Part shown: positions 1 through 10,900 of the stretch, in pieces
Layout of the letters: each line of letters begins with the position of its first letter
How positions within the stretch are numbered: position 1 is the first letter of the stretch
DNA from: Sarcophilus harrisii
Taxonomy: Eukaryota; Chordata; Mammalia; Dasyuromorphia; Dasyuridae
Direction: 5' to 3'
NCBI RefSeq assembly: GCF_902635505.1
Contig: NC_045430.1
Coordinates: forward strand, 744,001-808,000
Length of the DNA: 64,000 nt
The notes under the pieces: model-generated
Database searches by the model: none
What the model was told of the DNA's origin: nothing
What the model saw: only the letters and a program-made list of their open reading frames with translations
Position numbers and translations under genes: made by a program

Positions 1-957
1 CCCTTCACACTCCCTCCCTCCCATTCCCTGCCCACTTCTTCTTTCAGAGCTCTCAGATACCATGCCAGGGACTGAATCCCAGTCTGAATTTTGTCTTCCA
101 ATCTCAGGTTTCCCCTGGTCATTTCAGAGCCCTTCATGTTATCACCCTTTCTGTTCTAGCTTTTCTCCCATTTAGAACAAGCTATAGTACATATGTGTTA
201 GTTGGGAAGGGAGGGATGCAGAAAGAGCAGAGCACCAGTGGGAGGAAGAGTTCTGATCCAGGAGCCTCTCATCTTATATGGTATCCTAAGGCTTCTGCCT
301 GTGCAGTTTCTGTAGGAGAATGAGGAAGGGGAGGTGGGTCAGAAGAAAGAGTAAGAAAGTTGGAAGAATTCTGCGGTTCCAAATCTGACCCTCTCTCCCA
401 GTAGATGTTGGATTCCCTTCCCTGGGGGCAGAGTCTTGGCCTTTGTAACCCCTATGGGATACCACTTCTGTAAATCTCTTAGGTCCATTTCTTGCCCAGG
501 TTCCTCTTCCCTTTTAGTGTCCTCTCCCCCAGCTCGCTCTGCTGAGGGCCAAGGCTTGGCCCAAGCAGGGATAATGTCAAATCCAAACGTCAAAGCTGGA
601 AGAAAATTAGAACAGTTTCATTACAAGGTTCAATAAATAGCAATTACACAGAGTATGAACCCAAAGGCAATCCATTTGAATTTGATGTTGGGGGAGATGT
701 TTTTTCTGTGCTGATATAAAGAAAGGAGGGATTTGGGCTCCAGGCCATCTTATAGTTATCAGAAAACTGTAGAATTAAAGCATTCCATGTTTAATTGTGA
801 CTTCTGTTATCAAGAACTTGTCTGTTTTTACATTTCAGGTGGTGGAAATGACAGTAGAGATAAGATGGAAAAGGCAGAGAAGGTCCACGGTTAAGATGGA
901 ACTTTTTGAAAATTGAGTTATTTTGTTTACTTTGTTACTTATACAGGACCTGGATTC
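1..957. other. Unassigned flank before minisatellite
   Basis: No repeat family, splice-bounded exon or protein similarity is recognised here. Open frames on both strands are short and lack familiar motifs. The pyrimidine-rich first 60 bases may be the edge of a feature cut by the window start. Confidence 0.4.
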
Positions 958-1556
958 CGGGAGTGGGAGAGGGGAGAGACGGAGAGACGGGGAGAGAGAC
1001 GGAGAGACGGGGAGAGAGACGGAGAGACGGGGAGAGAGACGGAGAGAGGGAGAGAGACGGAGAGACGGGGAGAGACGGAGAGACGGGGAGAGAGACGGGG
1101 AGAGAGACGGAGAGAGAGACGGGGAGAGAGACGGGAGAGAGACGGGGAGAGAGACGGGGAGAGAGACGGGGAGAGAGACGGGAGAGAGGAGAGGGAAGAG
1201 AGACGGAGAGAGAGACGGGGAGAGAGACGGGGAGAGAGACGGGGAGAGAGACGGGGAGAGAGACGGGGAGAGAGACGGGGAGAGAGACGGGGAGAGAGAC
1301 GGGGAGAGAGACGGGGAGAGAGACGGGGAGAGAGACGGGGAGAGACGGGGAGAGAGACGGGGAGAGAGACGGGAGAGAGACGGGGAGAGAGTGGGAGAGA
1401 GATCGGGGAGAGAGACGGGGAGAGAGACGGGAGAGAGACGGGGAGAGAGAGACGGGAGAGAGACGGAGAGACGGGGAGAGAGACGGAGAGACGGGGAGAG
1501 AGACGGAGAGACGGGGAGAGAGACGGAGAGACGGGGAGAGAGACGGAGAGAGAGAG
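958..1556. repeat. GA-rich minisatellite with 12-bp and 20-bp units
   Basis: About 600 bp of tandem repeats. The centre (about 1085-1450) is built on a 12-bp unit, ggggagagagac, with occasional shortened units. Both flanks (about 965-1075 and 1455-1550) use a related 20-bp unit, ggggagagagacggagagac. Each unit carries a CpG, so the array is a dense CpG patch in CpG-poor surroundings. It ends in a short gagagcgcgcgc tract. Because 12 is a multiple of three, every frame stays open, producing Arg-Glu-Thr-Gly and Ser-Pro-Leu runs that are artefacts, not genes. The runs of four G at regular spacing could form unusual DNA structure. Confidence 0.93.
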
Positions 1557-2139
1557 CGCGCGCGAGCGAGTGAGCTCCAGCAGTACTTGCCCCCAGCCCG
1601 TGTGAGAGCACTCAGTCCATAAACTTCACCTACAATCCAGGCTATTTCCATAGACATACGGAGGATTGTCAGTGAAGCTAGGAATATCTTATTTATAGCT
1701 CATTTCTTTACAACAATAGGCATGAAATTGAATAGAGTAGTAATTACATTGTCCTGTTCTCTGTTTCAGATTCTTTGTCATTTTGGCATTTCAATCATTA
1801 AGCCTCTCCCTCCTCCCAATTGCTGCCCCCTGTTTTTAAATTCCTCCTCATTACATCTGCCTGACGAGGTTCTGTTCCATGGGGATTATGTTTTTGCTCT
1901 CTTTGTGTCTGCCTAACACCCCTCCACATAACTGCTCCCCACTCCTCTTTGTTTCTTATGTCTAGGGTCTCCCTTGTGGCACCCTTCACACTGAGTTGTC
2001 TGGGGCAGAACCTTCAAAGATCCTCGTCCTTTGCAAGGTTTTTATGAGAGCAGAGCAGGTGCTGCTTATGTGCTGCTTATGTTCTGCCTCGGCTCATTCA
2101 CGTCTTCCCAGATGTCTGTGAATCTTTTTCCTTTACCAG

Positions 2140-2400
2140 TTCTTAGATAACAAGCAATTAGAAAGTAGCTACTCTGTGCCAAGTGCTGTTCAAAATTTTC
2201 CTGGCTATAAAGTAAGGAGAAAACAGTTGTTGCCTTCCAAGAACTGTCAGTCTAACAGGGAGACATCATGTGACAAAGTGTGCCCAGCAAGCTCTCTACA
2301 ATACACAGGGAAAATATAACAATTTGGAGGACCAAGAAATATTTCAGAAGTAGAAATTTTAGCTGAAACTTGAGGGAATAGAAGTACAGTAAGGTCAGGG
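2140..2400 (+). repeat. L2/MIR-type fragment
   Basis: The phrases tctgtgccaagtgctgtt, ccttccaagaactgtcagtc and aacagggagacatcatg follow the order of the common mammalian L2/MIR-derived repeat (increasing-position phrase, storage-of-size phrase, then the anti-sense-of-length phrase). The copy is old and interrupted by small changes. The exact subfamily cannot be named by eye. Confidence 0.55.
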
Positions 2401-2719
2401 GACCTTACAATTATTGCTATATTTCACCTAGAAGCTTTACCCTATCACTCCCATACAATGCCAAGCATCTTAGACATTTTGTTTCATTTCATCCTGTTAC
2501 AAGATTTATGACTCTTGCTCCTCATAACCTGAGTCAGGTAGCACAGGATGCATCCACTCAAAGAGCAACACATGTCCTGAGTATGGGATGGAGACCAGTG
2601 ACTTGCATTCCACAGATGTGTGATTAGTATGTGTGTTTGCTTTTAGAAAAAGGGAGGTACTGAAGCAGGCATTTGGTACTTGTCAAAGAGGTTTCAGATT
2701 CTAAAATCATTCAGACACA

Positions 2720-2930
2720 ATGGAGTGACTTATGTTCTTCAAAAATCCAATTTCAACCATCTTTACAAAAACCCTTATGAGTTAAGTGTTCATATCTGAT
2801 CTTCGTTCCCCAATTCTGAAAACTGAGGCAAAGAGAAGTTAAATGACTTTCTGGGTTCACATAGCTAGTAAGTTTCTGACATTGGATTTGAACTCATATC
2901 TTTATCATATTCTACAATTTCTTAGCTCCA
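2720..2930 (-). repeat. MIR SINE, minus orientation
   Basis: The core reads aactgaggcaaagagaagtt, followed by cacatagctagtaag and ggatttgaactcatatc. This is the reverse complement of the MIR tRNA-related head and core (ggttcgaatcc, acttgcccaaggtcacac). It is well diverged and therefore old. Confidence 0.7.
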
Positions 2931-3440
2931 TCAACAATGCCTTTAGTGTGCCTATCTTCTCACAATTCAACATTAACTTTTTATTTTTTGTCATTTTTGC
3001 TCATTTGCAGATTGTGATGGAACTTCAGTGTTGTTTTGCATTTCTTGTATTAGTAGTTTGGAGCAATTGAACAATTGGCAATTCTCTTGAGAACTTTTTA
3101 TTCATAGTCTGAATTATGTCATGTTTATATGCTTTTTAACAACAAACTCTGGTCATTAAAATTTGAAGTCAAGATGAGAAGTATGAAAAACCAGACATTT
3201 TCTGGGTAATTAATAATCAGTTTATTAATTAGCCTAGCTGATAATCAACAAATTGAAGGTCAGTGGTCTCTCTTGGTAATTAAAGACCTGACCATGGAAA
3301 TCACTGAAAAGTTAAACCCTTTGTAAAAGAGGGTGTCTTGGTAGATAAACAATTAAGGAGAAGGTGGGCTGAGAATAGGCTTTGATCATGAAACTCAGCT
3401 GCCTTCGGTTAATTCCTTAGTGAGTTGAATTACCCTAGAC

Positions 3441-3618
3441 CAGTGATTCTCAAAGTCTGTCCAGAGCATCCTCGGAATCTCTGAAATCCTTTCAGAGAGT
3501 CTACAATTTCATAATTGGTTTTTATTTTTAATGTGATCAATATCTATAACTATATCCCACATAAACAAAAACTCTTTGGACAGATCCTCAATCGTTTTTA
3601 ATAGGATAAAGACCACTG
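3441..3618. mobile_element. hAT-type non-autonomous DNA transposon
   Basis: A 178-bp element begins cagtgattctcaaagtctgt and ends aaagaccactg, giving short imperfect terminal inverted repeats starting with CAGTG. It is flanked by a perfect 8-bp target duplication, ccctagac, at 3433-3440 and 3619-3626. Eight-base duplications and CAGTGGTTCTC-like ends are typical of hAT elements (Charlie/MER5-like). It has no coding capacity. Confidence 0.85.
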
Positions 3619-3626
3619 CCCTAGAC

Positions 3627-4555
3627 TTTAATAGAGGGGTGCTGGGACTTGGGCTCATTTCTTTGGTACTAGAATTCACTTAGATTAGATTCTGTTTACA
3701 ACCTAAACAGAAAAAAAGTCTCCCAGTTGGATGGGATTCTGTTGAGGTTGAAATGGGAGACCCCAACAGTCCCAGAATGGTGCTGAGAACTGTTTCAAAA
3801 GAATTTGCAGTGTTGAACCCAACTCCTAGCTAAGGGATAAAGCTGATTAAAAGCAATGTGATGGCATTACTGAGCAGACTGAATTCTAAGCAAATTCAGT
3901 AAATAGACAGTACCAAGAAGATACACAGCTTTCAATCATACATGTTAAGTCTATAGCTCAAGGCTAGGGCTAGGAAGTAATCTCCAAATGAATTAAGGGT
4001 GGTCTTCAGATAGATTGAATGTGATCAGTTTCCTGAGGCAGATTCCAAAGCCAGAACATCAAAGACTCAGAACTGAAGCTCCAAGGTCAGGGGACCCCAA
4101 AGTCATATAACATCAATTCTACCTGGAGGAATAAGTTCCCAGAGGATCTGGCAATGCCATTGTTTTTCAGAGACTGACTTACTTATAGGACTGGTTCCTG
4201 AATGATGAAATAAAGAACAATAAAAACCTTAATCCTAGTTGAATAATTAGTTATTAATATAATAAAAACCATTTCTCTCAAAGGCTTTTCCCCATTTAAC
4301 CATTTTTTTTAAAATTCTGGATGTATTAATATTGTCTCTGCAGAAGTTTTCCAGTTTCAAGTAATCAAAAATTTATGCTTTATTTTTGTAACTTCCTTTA
4401 TTTATGTTTTTTTTTGTGGCTAAGAATACAATGCTTTCTCAGCATGTTTAGAAATGAGATATTTAAGATGAGTTTGCTGCTTGATTTGGGTATAGGTGCC
4501 AAATGATGTTAGGTTCCAAATGTTGGGTTCTTGTCTTGTGGAGAATTCTTGGAAG
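3627..4555. other. Unassigned, probably repeat-derived
   Basis: No gene is seen. The part from about 3715 to 4200 reads like an old interspersed repeat (phrases such as gaactgaagctccaaggtca), but I cannot place it in a family. The remainder is A+T-rich. Confidence 0.3.
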
Positions 4556-4557
4556 TT

Positions 4558-4690
4558 AGGTATGGTTAGCAGAGGAATTGATTTAAAAAAAAAAAAAGTC
4601 ATCCCTGAGGCAGGCTGGGAAAAGCCTGTTATCGAGCTCAGTGGTCCCACCCTCTGGGAAGTTTATCCTGTCAGAAATCCACGTTACATC
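4558..4690 (+). repeat. Inverted repeat, left arm
   Basis: This arm includes tggttagcagaggaattg, ctgaggcaggctgggaaaag and gtcccaccctctggg. The same phrases recur in the same order on the opposite strand at 5213-5347. The two arms enclose about 520 bp and could fold as a very long hairpin. They could be the ends of one element or two oppositely inserted copies of one repeat. Confidence 0.75.
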
Positions 4691-5212
4691 AAACCACTGA
4701 GACCCACCTTCTGTCCGGGTCTCAAGCACTTCACCTTTTTAGAAGTCCCAGTCATTTCTTTGAGGTTAAATTTTCTCTAAAAAATTTACATATGGGTCTT
4801 GACTTAAGTGCTGCCTTCCTCTGAGTCAGCCTACCATGGCACTCCACCTCTCCTTACTCCTTCATGTCACATGATCTTTCCTAATGCCACTATGCCTTCT
4901 GATATCAATCCTGACTCCTCTTCTCCTCTTTACAACTAACTGATTCTTTTAGGATGCTAATTCCCTTTCATAATTTAGCCTGCTAGCTAAAGACATGCCC
5001 CAATCTCATGGGGTGCTTCCTTTCTACTGGGTAATTGTGAGTTCTTGTGAGGAACTAGTCTTTCATATGCTCTCACGCTCAATTTCATATTTGCCATTCC
5101 TGTTTATTGTTACTCTTCATTTTGACTGTAACCTATTTCCCTAAATAAATCTACCTTTTGCCAAAGAGAATGGTTATTGCAGATTCTTTACATCACCAAA
5201 CCCCAACTTATG

Positions 5213-5347
5213 GGACTGACTTGGATTTTTGACTGGACAACCTCCCCAGAGGGTGGGACTACAAAGCTAAATTGATATTTATCTGAGGCTTCTCCCAGCC
5301 TGCCTCAAGGATAATTTTTAACAATTCCTCTGCTAACCACACCCAAC
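5213..5347 (-). repeat. Inverted repeat, right arm
   Basis: This is the reverse-complement partner of 4558-4690. It reads ccccagagggtgggactaca, then cttctcccagcctgcctcaa, then caattcctctgctaacca on the plus strand. The spacer holds a plus-strand AATAAA at about 5141-5147 (ccctaaataaatctacc), so part of it may be LTR-like. The family is not identified. Confidence 0.75.
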
Positions 5348-6240
5348 ACTTATGATAGACCTCATCACTTATGATAGAAATGGGGGAAAAAAATTAAATG
5401 GAAGATCATCAGATTCCAAGTGCATTGATCAGACACATATTTTGCATGTAGCAGGTTGGAAATATAGATGATTCCTCCCGAACTAACGTTCAAATCTAGC
5501 CAGTTCCTATACATACCCCATCAGTAGGCCTCTTAACTCATTCTCTTGACTCTAGGTCTCTCAAATCTTCTCAAAGATTTCTAGGAATTTGTTTATTTCT
5601 CATAAGGAAGCTGGCAACATTCCCCTCACTAATTAGGTCAAACGCCATGGTAATTAAAGTTGCTTTTTTAATCAATGAAAGAACCCTCCTTTCTCCATCC
5701 TATTTATTTTTATTTCTATGTCATGAAATATAATAATTAAGGAATATATGCCATAGAGAGCTGAAAGTCAAAACATCTTATGCCTATATCTTATCCTTAA
5801 CTTTGTGCTCACTTAAAAGCGAACGTTAACCTTGTTTTTCCTAGAATATCCTTGGCAGCTTCTCAGAAACTCCTCAAAGAATTTTATTTAGAGCATATCA
5901 CTCATAACAGTTCTGATAAGGAAAAAAATTTATATCGATCTCTCCTCCACAGATTTATCTACCTCACATATATTCCTATTTCATGCCTGATTACACAGGG
6001 AGATATTCCATAATGAAACTTTTTTTTTTTCAGAATTATTACAACAAATCATATAAGTCCCTTTCTCAAAACTCATTCGGGTTCTTAATGATTATGGTTT
6101 TAAGACATTCATAAAGGTTATGATCTTTGGCAAAAATTCCTTCTCTGTGCTTAAGTTTCTCCTTGTAAATAATGATGGCTGGACTATTTAATTGGCAAGT
6201 ATTTTTTAATTCTACATTCTATGACTTTTGATGAGTTGGG
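5348..6240. other. No feature recognised
   Basis: A+T-rich sequence with only short open frames and no repeat family I can name. It leads into the KRAB relic. Confidence 0.3.
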
Positions 6241-6245
6241 AAATG

Positions 6246-6369
6246 GTGACATTCAAGGACATGGCTGTGGAGTTCAGCTAGGAGGAGCCCCGGGGCCCTC
6301 TTGGACTATCTTCAGAAAGAGTTGTCCAAAGAGGTCATGCTAGAGAATGCCCGGAACCTGCTCTCCCTG
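6246..6369 (+). pseudogene. Broken KRAB-A box exon of a zinc-finger gene
   Basis: KRAB-A boxes recruit TRIM28/KAP1 to silence chromatin and begin many C2H2 zinc-finger proteins. Translation from 6246 gives VTFKDMAVEFS, then a stop (6279-6281) and EE. A frame change follows around 6288-6297, and from 6298 the sequence continues LLDYLQKELSKEVMLENARN and then LLSL. The whole box is recognisable and ends at a GT (6370-6371), as expected for the donor of a KRAB-A exon. The Trp of the usual EEW is lost. No KRAB-B exon or zinc-finger array is seen in the next several kilobases, so this is an isolated dead exon from a former zinc-finger gene or a segmental copy of one. Confidence 0.85.
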
Positions 6370-6734
6370 GTAATTCTTGATTCTTTTTGATTGTGCAGTT
6401 TGGAGGACTTAGCAATTTACAGAAAGGGAAAAGTGCTGGTGTCTTTTGTCCAAGACATGTGGTTTTCCTAGAAAGACCTTGGCATTGTGTGACAGAACCT
6501 GAGGATTTTCTTTGTTGCTCTTTCTTGAAGTTGTCTCTTACCATTACAGGTAGCTTCTGGTTAAGGATCAAATCAATAATGAAGCATCTCAGATGTGAAA
6601 GTAATCTCAGAGGAATGTTTTTCTTTTTAACAAGCATCAATTTGTAATTCCCATTTGGTATAGTGCATTTGGCTTTAATTTTCCTTCCTGTTGCCCTAAA
6701 ATTTTAGCACAGATGATGGGAAAAGAAAGGAAGG

Positions 6735-7165
6735 GAATAAGCATTTACTTTTACCTACTTTCTTTACAATATTATATTACTTTATTCTCACAATCATCTT
6801 CCAAGTTCTGCGATATTATTATCTCCATGTAACAATTGAGGAAAATAAAGAAAACAGAGGTTAACCCTGTTAACTTTTCCAGAGCAACACAGCTGGTCAC
6901 TGTTTGAGGACAGATGTTAAACATGGGCAATGCTGATTCTAGGCCAGAAGTGGAGATCCTTTTTGTACCATGGACCTTTTGAATATCTATAACATCAATT
7001 AAGGACAACTTAAACTCAAGCAGTGGGAAGCTGTTTTGACTAGCTTTCATCTCCTGTTTGTCTGCTAATTGCCATGGTAGGGCCAGACCAAATGATTTCA
7101 TGAGATTTATACAGTCCAAGGGCTGGATGTTTCCCATCTAAGTCCAGGACTCCCTCCACTGCACT
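6735..7165 (-). repeat. MIR-type relic, minus orientation
   Basis: The phrases tattattatctccatgtaac, aattgaggaaaataaag and agcaacacagctggtcac match the reverse complement of a MIR core. The repeat is very diverged and its right boundary is uncertain. Confidence 0.5.
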
Positions 7166-7226
7166 ACCAGCTGCTTCTGATTTCTATATAATAGAGACTT
7201 TGCTCATCCTATAAAGGTGCACTAAG

Positions 7227-8755
7227 AGCAAATTTTCTTTTTTTTTTTTTTTTAATTTAATAATATCAGATAGTTTTCAACATTCACCCTTGCAAAACCT
7301 TGTTGCAATTTTTTCTACCTTCTTTCCCCCCTCCCCTCCCCTAGACAGTGAGTAATCCAACATAAAGTTAAACATAAGTAATTCTTCTATATGTATTTGC
7401 ACAATTATGCTGTAGAAGAGACATGATATCAAAAAAGAAAGGAAAAAGATATGTGAGACAAGAAAAACAAGTAAACAACACCAAAAAAAGTGAAAATACA
7501 ATGTTGTGATCTCTACTCAGTTCTCACAGCCCTCTCTCTGGTTGCAGAAGGCTCTCTGTTTCATAAGTCTATTAGAATTGTCCCGAATCACCTCATTGCT
7601 GAAAAGAGCTAAGTCCATCAGAATTGACTATCATATAATCTTGTTGTTGCTGTTTACAATGTTCTGGTTCTACTCACTTCACTCAGCATCAGTTCATGTC
7701 AGTCTCTCTAGACCTCTTGGAAATTATCAACTTGATCATTTTGTGTGGAATAGAGAGATAAGGGGAAGAACTTACAGGAATGTATGAATTCTTTTTCTGT
7801 ATTTTATTTTCATTATTTGTGTTTGCCCTATGACCTGTATAATATGTGCAGGCTGATATTTACTTGAACTTGGCCAGCTATAAACATATTTACTTAACCT
7901 GAGCTGACAACATTTATCAGTATTTGATATTTATAGATATTTAGTCTATTAGCTTGACCACTATCTGCTTGATTAAGCCTGAAGGCTTTGTTTTCTATTT
8001 CCTAGAAATCGGGCGATTTTGGGGAAACAGAAACCTTCCATTCCAATCTTTCCGAATAGCAACAACTAATTAGATGCCTCCCCCTCCCCTTCTGAGTTCT
8101 GTCTTACTTGTGATGTAATCTCTTGTATAAAAGCTATGTATCTTTACTACTTTAGCCCTCCTACCACGAGCTTTCTCTTTCTTATATCTTGATGGGACAG
8201 CTCATCCTCTGGAGGTTTTAATAAACAACTTTTCTGTTTTCCACTGAGTGATCTTAGTAGTCATTTTTTGTAAGGGTCTTCTACATCCCTCACAATTTCT
8301 TATAGTAAATATTATTCTGTAACATTCATATGCCATCATTTATTCAGCCATTCTCCAAATGACGAACATCCATTCAGTTTCTTGTTCCTTTCCACTACAA
8401 AAAGGGCTGCTATAAACGTTTTGGCACATGTGAGTACTTTTCTCTTTTTTTTTAATGATCTTTTTGGGATACAGACTCGGTAGAGACACTGCTGGATGAA
8501 GGGTATGAATAATTTGATAGCCCTTTGAAGATAGTTCCAAATTATTCTCCAGAATGGTGGAATCAGTTCGCAACTCCACTAACAATTTATTAGCATCCTA
8601 GTTTCCCCACATATCTTTTTCCGTCATCTTAGCTAATTTGAGAGGTAAGTAGTGTTACCTTAGAGTTGTTTGAATTTGCCTTTATTCTATTCAGTAGTGC
8701 TTTAGAGCATTTTTCATACTACTTAGAAATGATTTTAATGTCTCTGAAAATTGCC
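7227..8755 (-). mobile_element. 5'-truncated L1, minus strand, interrupted by LTR
   Basis: It starts on the plus strand with a poly-T (the reverse of the poly-A tail) and the marsupial L1 3' UTR (tttcaacattcacccttgc). It then runs backwards through the end of ORF2 (tcactcagcatcagttcatg; ttcagccattctcc; ctccagaatggtgg). It is split by a solo LTR at 7742-8294, with the L1 text resuming exactly after the 4-bp duplication. It lacks most of ORF2 and all of ORF1. Confidence 0.85.
7742..8294 (+). mobile_element. Solo LTR, class I retrovirus type
   Basis: A 553-bp block begins tgtgtggaata and ends catccctcaca. It is flanked by the 4-bp duplication attt (7738-7741 and 8295-8298), and the L1 sequence on both sides is continuous once it is removed. 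Plus orientation follows from a TATA-like tataaaag near 8126 and AATAAA near 8220. A 4-bp duplication fits gammaretrovirus-like elements. No internal retroviral sequence remains, as expected after LTR-LTR recombination. Confidence 0.82.
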
Positions 8756-9084
8756 TGAACTTGGGGGAGAGGTTGTACAAGAAGATAATGTAGCATAGCT
8801 TATTTTGTGTTACTTGCATTACAAAGCATTGATGGGCGAGTACAGATTCATATATAAACCATAATGGAGTGACTCTCAAAATGAAACAGCTAAAAATCTG
8901 TATTTGTTTCTTTCAAACTCATTCCTTTCTAATTCCCCAAAGCCACGACTTCACCAGAGAAGATGTGATCTTACTTTTAACAAAAAGAAACACCATGAAA
9001 CTGGAGCAAAAAGTTTTAAGGAGCTGCTATTCAGGTCATTGAGGTGAAAGCAGGTAAATGAGAACAGTGATTATAAGAGTCTTC

Positions 9085-9300
9085 TATATATTGTGTTAAG
9101 CATGTGTTGCCTTTGGAGTCAGGAAAACCTGACTGAATTATTTCTCTGATTTTTAAAAAATTTATTATTATTATTATTTGCAATGGCTTTCTGAGCCAGG
9201 CATTGATGAATCAATGACCCTCAGTTTCAACATTTGTAAAATGAGAGCGCTGTATTCCAGGGCCTGTCAGCTCCCTTCCAGGGATCAATCTATAATCTTG
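9085..9300 (+). repeat. MIR/CORE-SINE relic, plus orientation
   Basis: The sequence ttggagtcaggaaaacctga, followed by a disrupted middle, then ctcagtttcaacatttgtaa and aatgagagcg, is the usual SINE order in sense orientation. An A+T-rich insertion (about 9151-9180) lies in the middle. Confidence 0.6.
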
Positions 9301-9379
9301 TAAGAGTCATTGTTTGTAATTTAGGGTGCATGAAATTCTCTTGTGTAAAAAGTGGTTAGGCTTTTCAAGATATTTCTTA

Positions 9380-9535
9380 GACCTTCAAGTCAACAAATAT
9401 TTAAAAATCTGCTATGTGTCATATCCTGTGCTAAGCACTAGAGACATAAAGAGCTGTAATGGACTTACCCTGATCCTGTGGAGTTCACAGTCAGTAGGAC
9501 AGACAACACATCAACTATGCAGAAATATGCTATTG
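9380..9535 (+). repeat. L2/MIR-type fragment
   Basis: The phrases aaatctgctatgtgtcat, tcctgtgctaagcactagag, gtggagttcacagtcagtag and gacagacaacac occur in the order typical of this abundant marsupial repeat, also seen near 2.1, 61.8, 62.8 and 63.7 kb. Confidence 0.65.
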
Positions 9536-10289
9536 TGAGAAGTGATTATTTCTCTCTTTGAATTTTAGGTCCATCTTGCTTCATTTTACTTGCTCATCCA
9601 GAAATTGACCATTGTGGAAAATCTCTCCAAATTCTAAGAGAAAATTCTAAGGTTAGGCTAATGAGTGCTTTACTGCTCGTTGTATTTGCTCAGATGTGAA
9701 GTATTGATTCTTTCTTTTGTCACATAGGTGATATGGCAATTGATAATTCTCTTTGAGGAAGATTTGGTGACCCAAGTAAAAAACCCCAAGACCTTCATTG
9801 TAATATACCCCACTTTCTCACTGCAATCTATTATGTACTTAATGTTGATTGCTATTCTGGAAACCTGCTCTTCCAAGGGTATATAAACTGAGACCAATTC
9901 ATTGTGGGAACTTTGGTCTAAGAGACTGCCAAATGATCATCCTTTTATTTTAAAAAATGCTGGCTTTATTAACAAAATAATTAAATTAGCTAGAGATTAC
10001 ATCTCTTGAATCTTTTTAAAAATCATACTCTAGACAGGATAATTTGGAGTTCTTTTAGAGGCTGAAAGTCCTAAAACTAAATCTCATTGGAACATGCTAA
10101 TTGTGAGAGCTGGGTTTTAGCTGTGACTTCATGAAAGGCAGGAGTATTCTAGCAATAGGAATATTGAGGAAAATTCAGTCAGGAGATAGTATCCTGTTCA
10201 CAGAACAGAAAGAAAGTCCCTACTGCTGGATTATAGTATATTTAGTGGGGCATGGGGGCAAAGTTGAGGATGGAGAAAAACATGGAGTG

Positions 10290-10900
10290 GAAGAAAAGCT
10301 GAGGGTAAGTAATGAAGTTGTTGAAGAGGTGACATGGTCAGATAGAGCTTTATGAAGATGAACTTGGCAGCTAGTTGGAGGAGTGACTGTATTGGGAAGA
10401 GATCTGAAGCATCTGAACCAACCAGCAGGCTCTTCAAATAGCTTAGGTATGAGGTAATTGAAGTCTGACCCAAGAAATTGACAAGGGGGGTATATGAGAA
10501 CTGCCCCCAAAGTGGAACCAACAGGACTTTTCAACAGATTGAACTTGCGGGTCAGGAGGTTGAATGTGGGAGAATTGGTGAGGTTGGTATCGTGCTTCAT
10601 ACAGGAACCTCTATTATTGGAAGAATACTCCAGACAATGTTAGAAAAGTAAGAAGACAGGGGAGATGAAGAAAAGGGAATGCGTTTATTTTTGGCTATGG
10701 TAGAAGGAGAACCAAGGGAGAATACTGTCATTAAAACCTAGGGAGAAGAGGAGGAAGAAAAGAGGGTGATTAACACTACGAACACCTGCAGAGAAGTCAA
10801 GAAGAATGCGGATGAGGAAATGGCCATCAAATTGAGCATTTTCAGGATTATTTGTAATTTTTGTTAAGCGTTTCAGTTGATCAAAGAAGTTGGAAGTCAG
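10290..10900 (+). mobile_element. L2/CR1-clade LINE 3' part
   Basis: The segment contains gtgacatggtcagata, cttggcagctagttggagga, tattgggaagagatctga and accagcaggctcttcaaata. These phrases belong to a long, common mammalian LINE 3' region. The copy is degraded, and the exact clade (L2 versus L3/CR1) needs a library search. Confidence 0.6.

Noticed and set aside
958-1556. CRISPR-like array
   Set aside because: The units abut with no unique spacers and the surroundings are vertebrate. It is a minisatellite.
835-1657. Several overlapping long open frames on both strands (216-258 codons)
   Set aside because: They are translations of the 12-bp and 20-bp minisatellite units, which keep all frames open. 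They have low-complexity Arg-Glu-Thr-Gly or Ser-Pro-Leu content and no gene-like motifs.
10220-10600. 126-codon minus-strand frame
   Set aside because: It lies within an L2/CR1-clade LINE relic and shows no coding similarity.
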